Shown: in pieces, positions 13,266 to 24,000 of the stretch | Position numbering within the stretch: position 1 is the first letter of the stretch | How the letters are laid out: the number at the start of each line of letters is the position of its first letter | Source of the DNA: Membranipora membranacea | Taxonomy: Eukaryota; Bryozoa; Gymnolaemata; Cheilostomatida; Membraniporidae | DNA length: 64,000 bases | Direction: 5' to 3' | Assembly: GCA_914767715.1 (NCBI GenBank) | Contig: OU612067.1 | Span: 8,804,001 to 8,868,000 of the forward strand | The notes under the pieces: generated by a model | Databases searched by the model: none | What the model was told of the DNA's origin: nothing | The model's input: only the letters and a program-made list of their open reading frames with translations | Translations under genes and position numbers: made by a program

Positions 13266-16200
13266 ATGTCTGGTACCTTTTGGTATGAGCCTTCCTTCAT
13301 ACTCTTTTACTCTCTGAATCATACAAGATGCTCCTGAGTTTTTACATCACCTTAATAAAATACTAACAAATCATGTTAAAAAAAGTAAAACAATCAAATT
13401 AATTAAACTGAATGACACTCAAACTTCGCTTCATATGTTTACATCAAACATTTGTGCGTTCTATTTAAACCAAAGTTTTCTCATCTCACTGCATGTTTTT
13501 GTTATACCGTGGAGTTTTACGGTCTGAGGCTCACAAAAGGAGTTTAATGTAAGCCATTCCAATTTGTTGTAGGATCGCCAATTACATAGTGAGAACAGAA
13601 TATCCTCAATACTGTGCAGTTTATTTAGATGTTGATGTATCTCCATGCCTCTGTGCAGATCCATGTGTATACACAGATCCAGCTGGTCTGTGTACCACTA
13701 CAACTACACCATCCACCACAACAACAGAAAGTATTACCACACCAACCAGGTTTACAACCGAAAGCATTACTAAACCATCCGCAATAACAGCAGAAGGTAT
13801 AGCCACACATTCCACGACTACAACAGAAAGTATTACCGCACAATCAACAAGCACAACAGAAAGTATTACCACACCATCCACAAGTACAACAACAGGTAGT
13901 ACCAAATCATCCATCACTAAGGCTGAACTGCCAGAAACTACAACAATATCTCGAGAACACCACACAACACCAGCAACTAGTGTAAATACCGATCTTACGA
14001 CATCTCAAATACAAACAATCACAAAGGACAAAACTTCACAGGCCAAAACTTCCGCTAAGGGTGGTTTACCAGAATCGGTAACTGCTACTTCGGGATCTAC
14101 AATTAATAGTCTTGAGTTAAGGTACAATAGTCTTTCACAGAACCTGCCTGACACTACCCGACTAATTTTTCTGCTAGCCACAGCGTTACATCTAAAATCG
14201 GCTCAGTCCAGAGTCGAGAGCCCAAGAGTCAAACTACTCCGGTATCTACGGCATCTGTCCCAATCAAAACCTCAATTGAGCAAACGGAGAGTACTGTGAA
14301 CACGCTTCCAGGGATGTTTCCTTTTCCTGGAAAAATTGTAACTAAGTCAACCACTACTACCACAACGACAACAGCAGCCGAAATTAGTCTGGTAAAGGTA
14401 CCGTGGGTGAGTAGGTAGTTACCTACATTTGGTTTATAGAAAAAGGAATAATATCCCTCCAGTCAGTTGTCCCTCTTCTACAACACTTTGACCTTTTCAA
14501 CAAAAAATTGTGCCACCAAGTTAATTGCCCTATTTTTTCTTTTTTTTTTAATACATTTATAATTACCTTTGACCTTTCTCTCTCATTACCTTTTTTTCAT
14601 TCATCTTGTCTAGCTTATGATAACTTATTTTTTCTAAAATCATTACAAGTGATTCACTGACTAGGGTCTTACATAACGACTATTACTTCAATAGCTCGTC
14701 GACCTTTTGCATTTTTTTGTTGTTCAGCACAGACAAGTCGTTGTGAGAGAAGTCTTCCCAGTTGAGGTGATGTTAGCGCTAGTATGTATCGCCCTTTTTG
14801 TGGTTCTCATGTTTCTGCAATACAGAATAAGGAGGGTTAAGAAGAAGGGTAAGCATTTGAGCACCCAATGCTCTTCTGTCCTTGATCAAGCTTGTGTGTA
14901 ACAATCATAGGACTAGGAGATGTAGTGGTGTTGAACCGGGCCTTAATTATTGCATCTCTTGAATTAAACCAGCAAACTACATTGACAATATTCACAATTC
15001 ACATGGTAAACTAAAATAACTTCCCATAGGACTTCACCTTCACAAATATTATCTTTCGTGCCAAATTTTTGATGCTTTTAGGAATTTATTCAACCATTCA
15101 ACCAACAAATTTTCTGCTACTTACAACAAACAGAGGTACCCAGCATTCAAAGACAGGACAGGACCTGACTACCAGCGCTTCACATGATTATACAAACATG
15201 CAGCAAACCACAGCCAAGTCAAACACAGACGTGATCCATAGCCCCTACAGTGGTGACTGTGAGTAATTCAATTGTACTCTAAAACTAAAATATTTAATAG
15301 TTTGTATATCAATTTTTGTTAGAGTTATATGTCACCTGATTTTCAAAAGACAACTCAATTTCAATGATATCAGTGACAAAAAAGGACAAGACTACTCATC
15401 AATATTTTAACAATCATCCTTATGTGATCAATTGGATCAATCAATAAAGAAAAGTTTTTTTCCTAGGTGATATTGGAGTGATATTGTAAAAATCCCTCAT
15501 AACAGTTGTATTGATGGTAAACCATTTTCAGATAAGAAAATAGGATATCACAGCGACTGGGGCTGTATTGTTGGAGGAACTGATCCCTATATACTGGAGT
15601 CAGCTAATCCAGTTAGTATATTGTCTGGTCGAACCTCAAGACCTAGTAAACTCCATCACAGTCATGTGGGCTTTGCGGGCAGAGACGATCGACTGGTTGT
15701 TGAGAATCAGGCTACAGAGACCGACATTTCGGAGTATTACTCATACCAACGCTAGTATTTACCATGATAAACAAACACAGTGAGTCGGTTTTGCAGCGCA
15801 AGAAGGAGTTCCTTGAGATGATTGAAATAAATTCAGACAGCATTTCATACTATGTGGAGCTTTGGCATTTGTGATATGTGAAACAAATGACTCAAAAGTT
15901 TTGTCTGTCTAATACTAGGTGCAAGAAGTTTGGATCTCGTCTGTGAAGAAAACACGGCAGAAACCAAGGAAATAACCCGTAATGGCACTGCTACAGAGCA
16001 AGATCCGCCAGCACCCTCTCAAAGTACAATCCAAGTCACAGATCTACAGCAAAACAAATCGGCAGATGACATAGGCAAATCAGTCAAACATTCATCCGGC
16101 AGTTCTTTTAGGACAGCCCTAAACAGTATCTTACTAACAGGCTCGACGCAGAATAGTATGATGTCTGTTGAAAAGAAACCTGCGGTTGCAACTGCGAACC

Positions 16201-16523
16201 AAAATATTACCAGTTCATTATCGAAGGCATTCAAGCAACCTCCGAAAAGTATGTCAAGGTCAACCAAGTCCAGTGTCAACTCGTCTCAGCGTATAAGGTC
16301 TATCAGACCTCCTCAAAAATCAGTCAAAAGACCACCTGCTAAGGTTACATCTAATGCCAGCTCGAAATATACATCCACAATTTCAAATCTCTTTGTATCA
16401 GTGCTGGAAGAGGGCAAGCCTACTAAACCACTCAAGAAATCAGGGTGGAGAGTCGGCACTAGCCCCTACTCAATGCAAGATGGTGACAGTGAGGAAACTT
16501 GATTCTGCCCACTGGTTGAATGA
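13266..16523 (+). pseudogene. mucin-like membrane protein, copy 2 (probably disabled)
   Basis: This copy has the same six-exon plan as its neighbours: 13266-13333, 13573-14406, 14728-14848, 15082-15258, 15532-15750 and 15919-16502. Four departures are visible. (1) The exon 1 donor reads CTGAGT where copy 3 has GTGAGT. (2) Seven bases present in copy 3 are missing between 14160 and 14161, shifting the frame in the Thr-rich exon; adding seven bases restores the phase exactly. (3) The exon 5 donor is GC instead of GT. (4) TGA at 16500-16502 replaces a codon seven residues before the conserved end PLVE, whose own TGA lies at 16521-16523. The transmembrane exon, the YTNM motif and the tail exon are otherwise intact, so decay looks recent. 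Sequencing error cannot be excluded for a single lesion, but is unlikely for all four. Confidence 0.75.
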
Positions 16524-17055
16524 ATGTGTCAAAAAACCCAAAGATGCAGAACTGTAGCAGTGGTTCAATTCTACTAAGATTGCTAATGAATGAGGACTTG
16601 CTTATCCGGCCTCATCAAATTAGTGTTTTCATTGACAGTTGTTCTCATCATTCCTTTCTGACTGTAACAAAATACAAGGTGAAAAATTGATAATATTGTC
16701 TCTCCAAATCAGCCAGTGATGGTATAGGTAAACATTTGAGTTTTGATATTTGCACAAAAGCATGAGTAGCTCTATAATTGGATGACTCTCCGTCAGCGTT
16801 GTCTGATATATCCACCATTATCTGATCTGGTCAGACTGTTTCCTCACTCTCCACCATTATCTACTGTATCATAGTCATTCATACTCAAGCATTGTGAGCC
16901 GTTCAACAATTCAAGCATCAATCCAGCTTTAAGATTAGCGTCCTGAGACTCTTAACACAAGAAGAAAGAGTATAACATTTACTGAACATCATTGTGACTA
17001 GGATTATTTGGCGTTTAACTAGACTCTATTAGATTCTGTGTTTTCGGTTGTTACA
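16524..17055. other. spacer between mucin-like copies 2 and 3
   Basis: Non-coding. It aligns with the spacer before copy 2, including the block at 16907-16944 (CAATTCAAGCATCAATCCAG) and the stretch just before the ATG (gttgttac). It presumably carries the copy 3 promoter; I see no TATA box. Confidence 0.55.
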
Positions 17056-20000
17056 ATGTCTGGTACCTTTTGGAATGAGGTTTCCCTGATACTCTTTTAC
17101 CCTCTGAACCATACAAGATGCTTGTGAGTTTTTACATCACCTCAGTCAAATAGAAATGAAACTGACAAAAATAATAACTTTTATTGAGATGAATACACCA
17201 ATCTTCTCACTTTATTCATTTACATCGATAATGTGATTGTTTCTCGAAGGTATAAAAATATGTTTAACAGTAATGAGAGCCATTTCTGTTTGTTGTAGGA
17301 TTGCCGATTATATAGTGAGAACAGAATATCCTCAATACTGTGCAGTTTATTTAGATGTTGATGTATCTCCATGCCTCTGTGCAGATCCATGTGTCTGTAC
17401 AGATCCTGCTAGACTTTGTCCTACCACAACCACAACATTCTCAAGTACAACAGAAAGTATCAACACAACACCCACTGCTACAACAGAACTACCAGAAACT
17501 ACCACAAAATCTCGAGAACACAACACAACAACAGTGACAGGTTCAAGCACCAATCTTTTGGCAACTCAAATACATACAACCATGAAGGACACTACATCAC
17601 AGGCCCAAACTTCTAGTAAAGGTGGTTTGTTAGAATTGGTAACCGCAGATTCTTCTGGATCTACTACTACTAGTCTTGAGTTGAATAACACTAGCCTTTC
17701 ACAGAACTTATCTGACACAACCCGAGATGTGACTGACTTCTCTATTAGCTTTACGACTAAAACCAGCTTGGTCCAGAGTCAACAGCCTAGCAGACAAAAT
17801 AACTCAATATCTGCGACAGCACTACCGCTCAAAACTTCAATAGAACAAATGGAGAGCACTGAGAACACACTACCAGGGTTGTTCCCTTTTCCTGGAAATA
17901 TTGTAACTAAGTCAACCACTACTTTTACAAAGACGACAGTAGCAGAAATCAGTCTGGTAAAGGTACCGTGGGTAGGTAGCTACATATCAATGGTTGGTCG
18001 ATTGAAAAAGGAATATCCCACAAGTCAGTTGTCCCCCTCCTACAATAACCTCAAAGTAGTTATTATTTGGCTCTGAATAACAAACAACCTTGACTTTCTC
18101 AACAAAAAATTGTGCCATCAAATCAATCAGAGGTTTCTACACATAACCTTTAATTATTTTTTTTTCATTTAAACCTTAAAATGATTTCATCGATGTTTCT
18201 ATTTACTTTTCATTATCATTGACCATTTATGATTTCCTGTTGTTAAGCACAGACAAGTTGTCGGTAGAGAGCTCTTCCCTGTAGAGATGATGCTAGCTGT
18301 GGTATGTATCGTCTTACTTGCAGTTCTAATGTACCTACAATTCAGGATAAGGAGAGTTAAGAAGAAGACAAAAGGTAAATTTTGAACACACATCAATTTG
18401 TCACGGTTAGGATATAGCAAAGGAAAAATTAAATTTAAAATGGACTCACCTGTTACCTTAACTCTTGTAAGGTTATGACATTGATATCTTGTGTCATAAA
18501 TTGGTAATATTGCAACAGTGAACAGTCAAGAACACTTTTATCTGCTTCAAAATTCCAACCATAAATCAAGAACAACATGCTACAGAACGCTCGCTTCTAT
18601 TCATACTATTCATTGATTTTTTTTTATCCTTTGAACCTTTCTAGTCTTGGGCATTTACGCAACGATAGAATCGACATCTTTCCTGCCACTTACAATGAAC
18701 AGGGGAACTCAGCATTCTAAAACAGGTGTTGACCTAACTACGAGTGCTTCACATGACTACACAATCATGCAGCCATCCACAATCAAGTCAGATACTGACT
18801 TGGTGCTTAGACCAATCAGTGAAAGGGGTAAGGAAAGCTGGGAGTTGTCTAACATCTGATATAAAGCAGACAACCAACATATCATAGAGATGATAAATGA
18901 TAATGTTTTGTCAACCTTAGCCATCCACGCTGTTCCGTTGAGTCATCCTAGCCTGTCTTGACAAGCTTTGTTCGGTGGACAAAGCTTGTCAGGACAGGCT
19001 AGAGTCATCCTTACAACAAATCTAGGGCTGTTTAATACTCACAGCAGGATAAGTATTTCATTTTGCCAATGCTTTAAACAGTGAAATCTATGGCTAGCTG
19101 ACTTTAATTCTAGTGAAAATTGGTACTTGCTAACTATAAGCTACCCCAAAACAAGTAAAAACTAAATTTCAGCTAGTATGTATTATCTACTGCTTTAGAG
19201 TGACTACTAAGTGCTGACTTAGTGAAGCGTCGCCACATCTATTTCGATTGAATGACTCATCAAATATTTTTGAGCATAACATGAAATGAGTAATGTTCCA
19301 ATATTGTGACATTCAAATTTGGGTGTTGGAGAAGGAGAATCCCGTACACATAGTTCTCTTATTGCTTACTAAAGTTGAACCTGTCATTCCTCGTTCCGGA
19401 TCTCATATCGGTCAGGAAAACATATACTTATCTTTCAGAGCAGGAAATAAGAAAACAAGATGGCTCAGAATGTATATCTGAAGGGACTGAAATGACAGCA
19501 TTGGACACAGTCAAACCTGCCAGCATCATATCTGGACATGTCACAGAGTCAAATAAACAGGGTCAGAGTCATGTAGAGTTTGCCGAGACGGACATATCCG
19601 ACTATTACCCACGTCAGTATTAATTACAATTGATGTTTGCTGGCCAGTTGTCATTCAAAAACCTTATGGGTCATATCCCTGAACAGTCGATGTAACTGAG
19701 CTTTTTCGCAACTAGTTGAGCATTTAGAGACTTTCCTTTTCATTTTAGGTTTCAGAAGCTTAGACCAGATTCGAGAAGAGAAAACAAAAGAAGCAAAGGA
19801 AAGGGAAAATAATCCTTCAGAACACGATCACGCCAAAGCTCCACAAATCACGTTCCAGGATGTGGAACCAGAACAATCATACAAAGTTGATAATATCGAT
19901 AAACAAGACAAACAACTATCTGCCAGCACTTTTAAAACAGCTCGCTCTGGTATCTCTACTGCAAGTTATTCAATGACCAAGAAGCCAATCAAAGCTAGGT

Positions 20001-20323
20001 CAGAAACAGCGGCACAAAAGAAATATGTTTCTAGTTCATCATCCACAACTTCATCAAAATTAGCTCCTAAAAGTGTTTCTAAGTCAATCGGAACTAAATC
20101 CAGCCTCAACTCATCAAAGTTCTCTAAAAGTACGAAATTGTCCAAGAAAATAGTCAAGAAGCCAACTTCTAAGACTCAATCTAACACCAGCTCTGTACAC
20201 ACTTTCAAACCGTACCTTACTCTCATTGAGCGCAAGGATGATGAAAAGTTGAAGAAGTCAGGTTGGCTTGTGTCTACTGACGATATAACTGAGACAACAG
20301 ACCTCCCTCCATTGGTCGAGTAA
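17056..20323 (+). CDS. mucin-like Thr-rich single-pass membrane protein, copy 3 (about 599 aa)
   Basis: Exons: 17056-17123, 17299-17971, 18248-18374, 18645-18827, 19439-19612 and 19749-20323. They total exactly 600 codons with consistent phases. Domain order matches copy 1: an N-terminal segment (LILFYPLNHTRC, then RTEYPQYC, then CLCADPCVCTD), a shorter Ser/Thr-rich stalk, and a PFPG-containing region. Then come a transmembrane helix (MLAVVCIVLLAVLMYLQ), a basic RIRRVKKK, a cytoplasmic HDYTIMQ (Tyr328, YxxM), ISDYYPR and a Ser/Lys-rich tail ending PPLVE. The extra residues TKVL at the exon 3/4 border and a diverged exon 4 end (RPISER against SPYSGD) are specific to this copy. Charge distribution predicts the tail is cytoplasmic. 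The role is unknown; the layout suggests a glycosylated surface receptor or adhesion protein. Confidence 0.8.
18949..19001. mobile_element. 53-bp foldback element, family B, with 9-bp target duplication
   Basis: The 23-bp arms start TAGCCTGTC and pair with a single mismatch around a 7-bp loop (tcggtgg). The element is bracketed by a perfect direct repeat GAGTCATCC at 18940-18948 and 19002-19010. It sits in intron 4 of mucin-like copy 3. Confidence 0.85.
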
Positions 20324-21022
20324 ACAAGTGTCATTTTACTGATAGTGCTGATGTTATAAATAAGGGATGTAGAGTGTCCCACAATGCAATTTTCTGGAAA
20401 TCCCAGTGATGTCCTCAGGATAAGGATAATTATGAGATTGACCTGATCTTCTGGGAATTCCATGTTGAATGAGCATTGTGGGAGTGGTGTTATCATGTCT
20501 TATCAACGTTTAACACTATTCTAAGTATACAGGGATAACAGCTTTCTCGGTAAAATATTTTACATTGGCCAATGGGAGCATAGAAGCTTGTCAACTCCAA
20601 GAACTTCAGTTATTCAATATATTGCATAGGAACAGCCTAATGGTAAATAATTATATGATATTTTTCCGTTCAGTTCTGGCACCTCATACATTATTATTAC
20701 TTATCGCCATCCGGTCGCACTCCAATCACACTTGACTCAAATGCGACCTTGGATATATTTAGATCTAAACAGGATTTTTTGCATTTAATATTAGTCTAAT
20801 CAAGGAGTATGTCACTAGTCTAATTTATCAAGGTTTTCTCCAGATTGTTTGTTTCTGAATATTGGGCTATTGCTTGATCGATTCCTGAGTGTTTATTTGG
20901 CCACTAAGCATCATTCATAAACAGCAATTAAAACCCAGTTTTAAATCAAAATTTTTAGCAAAATGTAACATAATTTTCTGAGTAGGTAGTTGAAAAAGTA
21001 AAAGCTAGATAAGCTAGATAAA
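20324..21022. other. convergent intergenic region between mucin-like copy 3 and the peroxidase gene
   Basis: The 3' ends of the plus-strand copy 3 and the minus-strand peroxidase face each other here. The region contains the family D foldback element at 20377-20483 and otherwise AT-rich non-coding sequence. No ORF with a recognisable motif is present. Confidence 0.6.
20377..20483. mobile_element. foldback MITE, family D
   Basis: This 107-bp element has inverted ends TCCCACAATGC, followed on both arms by a second matching block (left tggaaatcccag, right reverse complement tggaattcccag). It lies just after the stop of mucin-like copy 3, likely in its 3'UTR. Single ends of the same type occur elsewhere, such as near 24846, 23805 and 52864. 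Confidence 0.7.
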
Positions 21023-24000
21023 TCAATAAAGGTTGAACCAGTTGTACAGGTTGAGAGCTGGAAGCTCATCACATCTTACGAATGGTGAGTCCAGTCTGAA
21101 AGAGTCAGCAGGTACATACTCTGTGTCGGTGTTGTCACATATCACCTTGGATAAGGTTACCTGTAAAATAAGAGTGCTGTGTTATTAGAGAAATAAATAT
21201 ATATAAATATAGATTTAATGGTAAAATATCTTTGTTTTCTTATCTGGAAGAATAAATAAAAGTGCTCAGAAGTGTTGTAAGTGATAAAGTTGGCCTTTTT
21301 GTGCAGGCTTAAAATAGTAATACTTATGGCTGGCTCCAATCCCCTACTTTAACTAGCGAGTCGCATAAAAACATTTCTAAATATGCTTGACTTAACCCAA
21401 GCTAAGACTTATTATTTTTCCAGTCACTTTTTATCATGTATATTCTTTTCATATAACCACACCCAGTGATGTTTCTTTACACATCATTCCCCTGTTAATT
21501 TAGATTTTTCCTGTACGATCAATATTCAATATCAATAGGCGGCATCACTCCACAATATGCAAAGACTTACCTGAGAAAGTTGATAGATCTGCTTATCAGT
21601 GAATGAGTTTGGATAGGTACCCTGATTCTCAAACCAGAATCTATCTCCCTCCTTCAGATTATTCAACTGCAGACCGAGCAGACAGCTAAATGTAGGTCCG
21701 ATCAGAGCATCCTTACTGACAAACCTGAGAGAAATTACAAAAATGCGAAATAACATGAATATGTATGCAATTATTTGTTATCCTAAGATTGTGTTCAGTG
21801 CATCAAATACATGAAAGGGCGGGCCTGTGTTAACAACAAAATTTTAACTGCTGCTTTCTTTACATAGTCAGTTAGTATCATCCAATCCAATCCAATCCAA
21901 TCTTTTACAGGAGCAGCAGCAAAATCCTGCATTTTTCTCAGACACTTCCCCGGCCGGAGGGCCGGAGGGCAGGAGCAACAGTCTGGGGGCTCAGACTAGT
22001 ACTACTCTTACGTATATTTTTCCTCATTTACATGAAATTGTGGGCATAAAATGGAACAATAAAATTTCAATAGTATCAAAACAATGAATTAAACCTCATT
22101 GATCAAAATAGGAACAGACCACTTGTAAAAAAAATGGCTCATAAAGAGTATGGATTTCACTTTTGTGGCCTCTTGACCACATTCCTTGTGGCCCCTGACC
22201 AAGTAGTTATCTCAGTCTTAATTGATGCCTTGAGCAGGCACATAAGCTTATAATAATGCTCCTGCGACAAATTTCATGTTTTAAACAGCATCAATTATTG
22301 ACTTTTGCTAAAGGGCCATTGGGAAGTAATTATAATGTCAGGTTGTAAAGATATTCATTATTCAAAAATACGTTAAAACTTTCCAGCCCAACTGGCCCTC
22401 TAGGTTTATCAAAATAATATACAGAAGCCTCAAAAATGATGTGTGTCATAATGTCATGGCCCGTAATTTGGTTTGAACACCCTTCCTTTTTTGAATGGGT
22501 TTGATGGTAATTGTAGGTAATTTTAACTTGAATCATTTATATAACTTTACACAGATTTGGTCATAATCCTAAAAACATCGGTACTTCAAGTGCCACTCAA
22601 GACATTGTCATGTCGCCTGTATTGACTCATTCTATAACAGTTCAGTTATGTGTTCTTGTAGTGTTCTCTACATGTAAATGTCAAAAATGCTCTACATTAT
22701 CAACCAAAATCCTCCAATCACCTTTACTTGGTTGCGCTGAGAAAAGAGTAACAATGTGGTAAGGGTCTACTGCAGGTCAAAGCAGGGAGCTTAGAACATA
22801 TGTACCAAACTCCCTGGTCACAGGATACAACTAATATATTGTGAAATGGAAGTTGTGTTCCTCCATTTTGTAGCGCATCGTGGATGATAGCTAATGAGTT
22901 AATTTTAGCTAAAATGGAGTTAGGCTATTTTGGTCTGGCTTAATGTTAGCTAGCACGTATTCTCGCTAGCTTAGTTTATAATGTAATGAGATTGAGGTAA
23001 ATTTTTCTGGCTACATATTTCATAATTTTCTCATGTGAATAATTTTTCCCTCTAAGGTATGATCAATTGTGGAGCATACCTCTCAGATAGACCTGCTGAG
23101 AAGAGGTCCATATCATCTGGATGGCTGTAGATGCTGGCAAACTTGAGACGAAGCTCATCAGTGTGGTCTGGCATGTAGTTAAAGTTCACTCGCTCTAAAC
23201 CGCAATACTCTCTCCACTCGTTATAAGGCGGGATTCCTGTGAAAAGAGATCAATGTACACCGCTGGTAGTGCTACTCATTTGTGGCCGACACAACAAGAG
23301 ATCTCATTGAACTGCTAAGATGATCATCGTTCATCAACAACTCTACGTACATTTAAATTTACATTGTCAAAACATCTGATTTCATTGAAATGAGTTTTAT
23401 TCCCTTGATTTTATTTCGATTGCTTTTTTGTTTTGGTTTCTTTGCACATCAGAGAGAACATCTTCGGATGATGGTTGTTGCAGTAAAAATGTATATATAT
23501 ATATATATATGTATGTATACATCATTGAAATGTGTTTGAGATATTTATTAGACAAGCAATGGCTCAAAATTGAAAAACATGAATTTACATTTGCAATGTG
23601 ACATAGCAGTATGGAAGGTGTAAAAACAATTTGAAAAGAGAGGGGTGAGTAAGTAATAAGTGTAGCATCATCAGGATATTCTCCACATCAATAAGTAACA
23701 TTGCCCAATTCACCACTGAGCATTGCACTGTGGGACTAGAAGTGTTGCAGTATGTTAACACCTACCGTGAAATACAACACTTTTTATAATTACACCTACC
23801 ATTGTGGGAATAATAGTGTTGATGTTATGCAGTATATTATGTAATTAAACTTACCGTGCTCTCTTCCTCGCTGGTTGTTGACAGCAGGTAGATCAAGTCC
23901 ACTGTTGTTAAATGATCTCGCAAAAAGCTTGTTTCTCACTTCTGAAAAATTAAGCAGAGAAAACCCAATGGTTAATATCAAAATTGACAGACGGTTTTCC

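Noticed and set aside
13621-13965. 114-codon minus-strand Val-rich open frame
   Set aside because: Same artefact, antisense to the Thr-rich exon of copy 2.
17237-17298. upstream in-frame start of the long copy 3 open frame (MFLEGIKICLTV)
   Set aside because: This part precedes the conserved TTGTTGTAG acceptor at 17290-17298 and is not conserved in copies 1 and 2, so it is intron read-through and not the true N-terminus.
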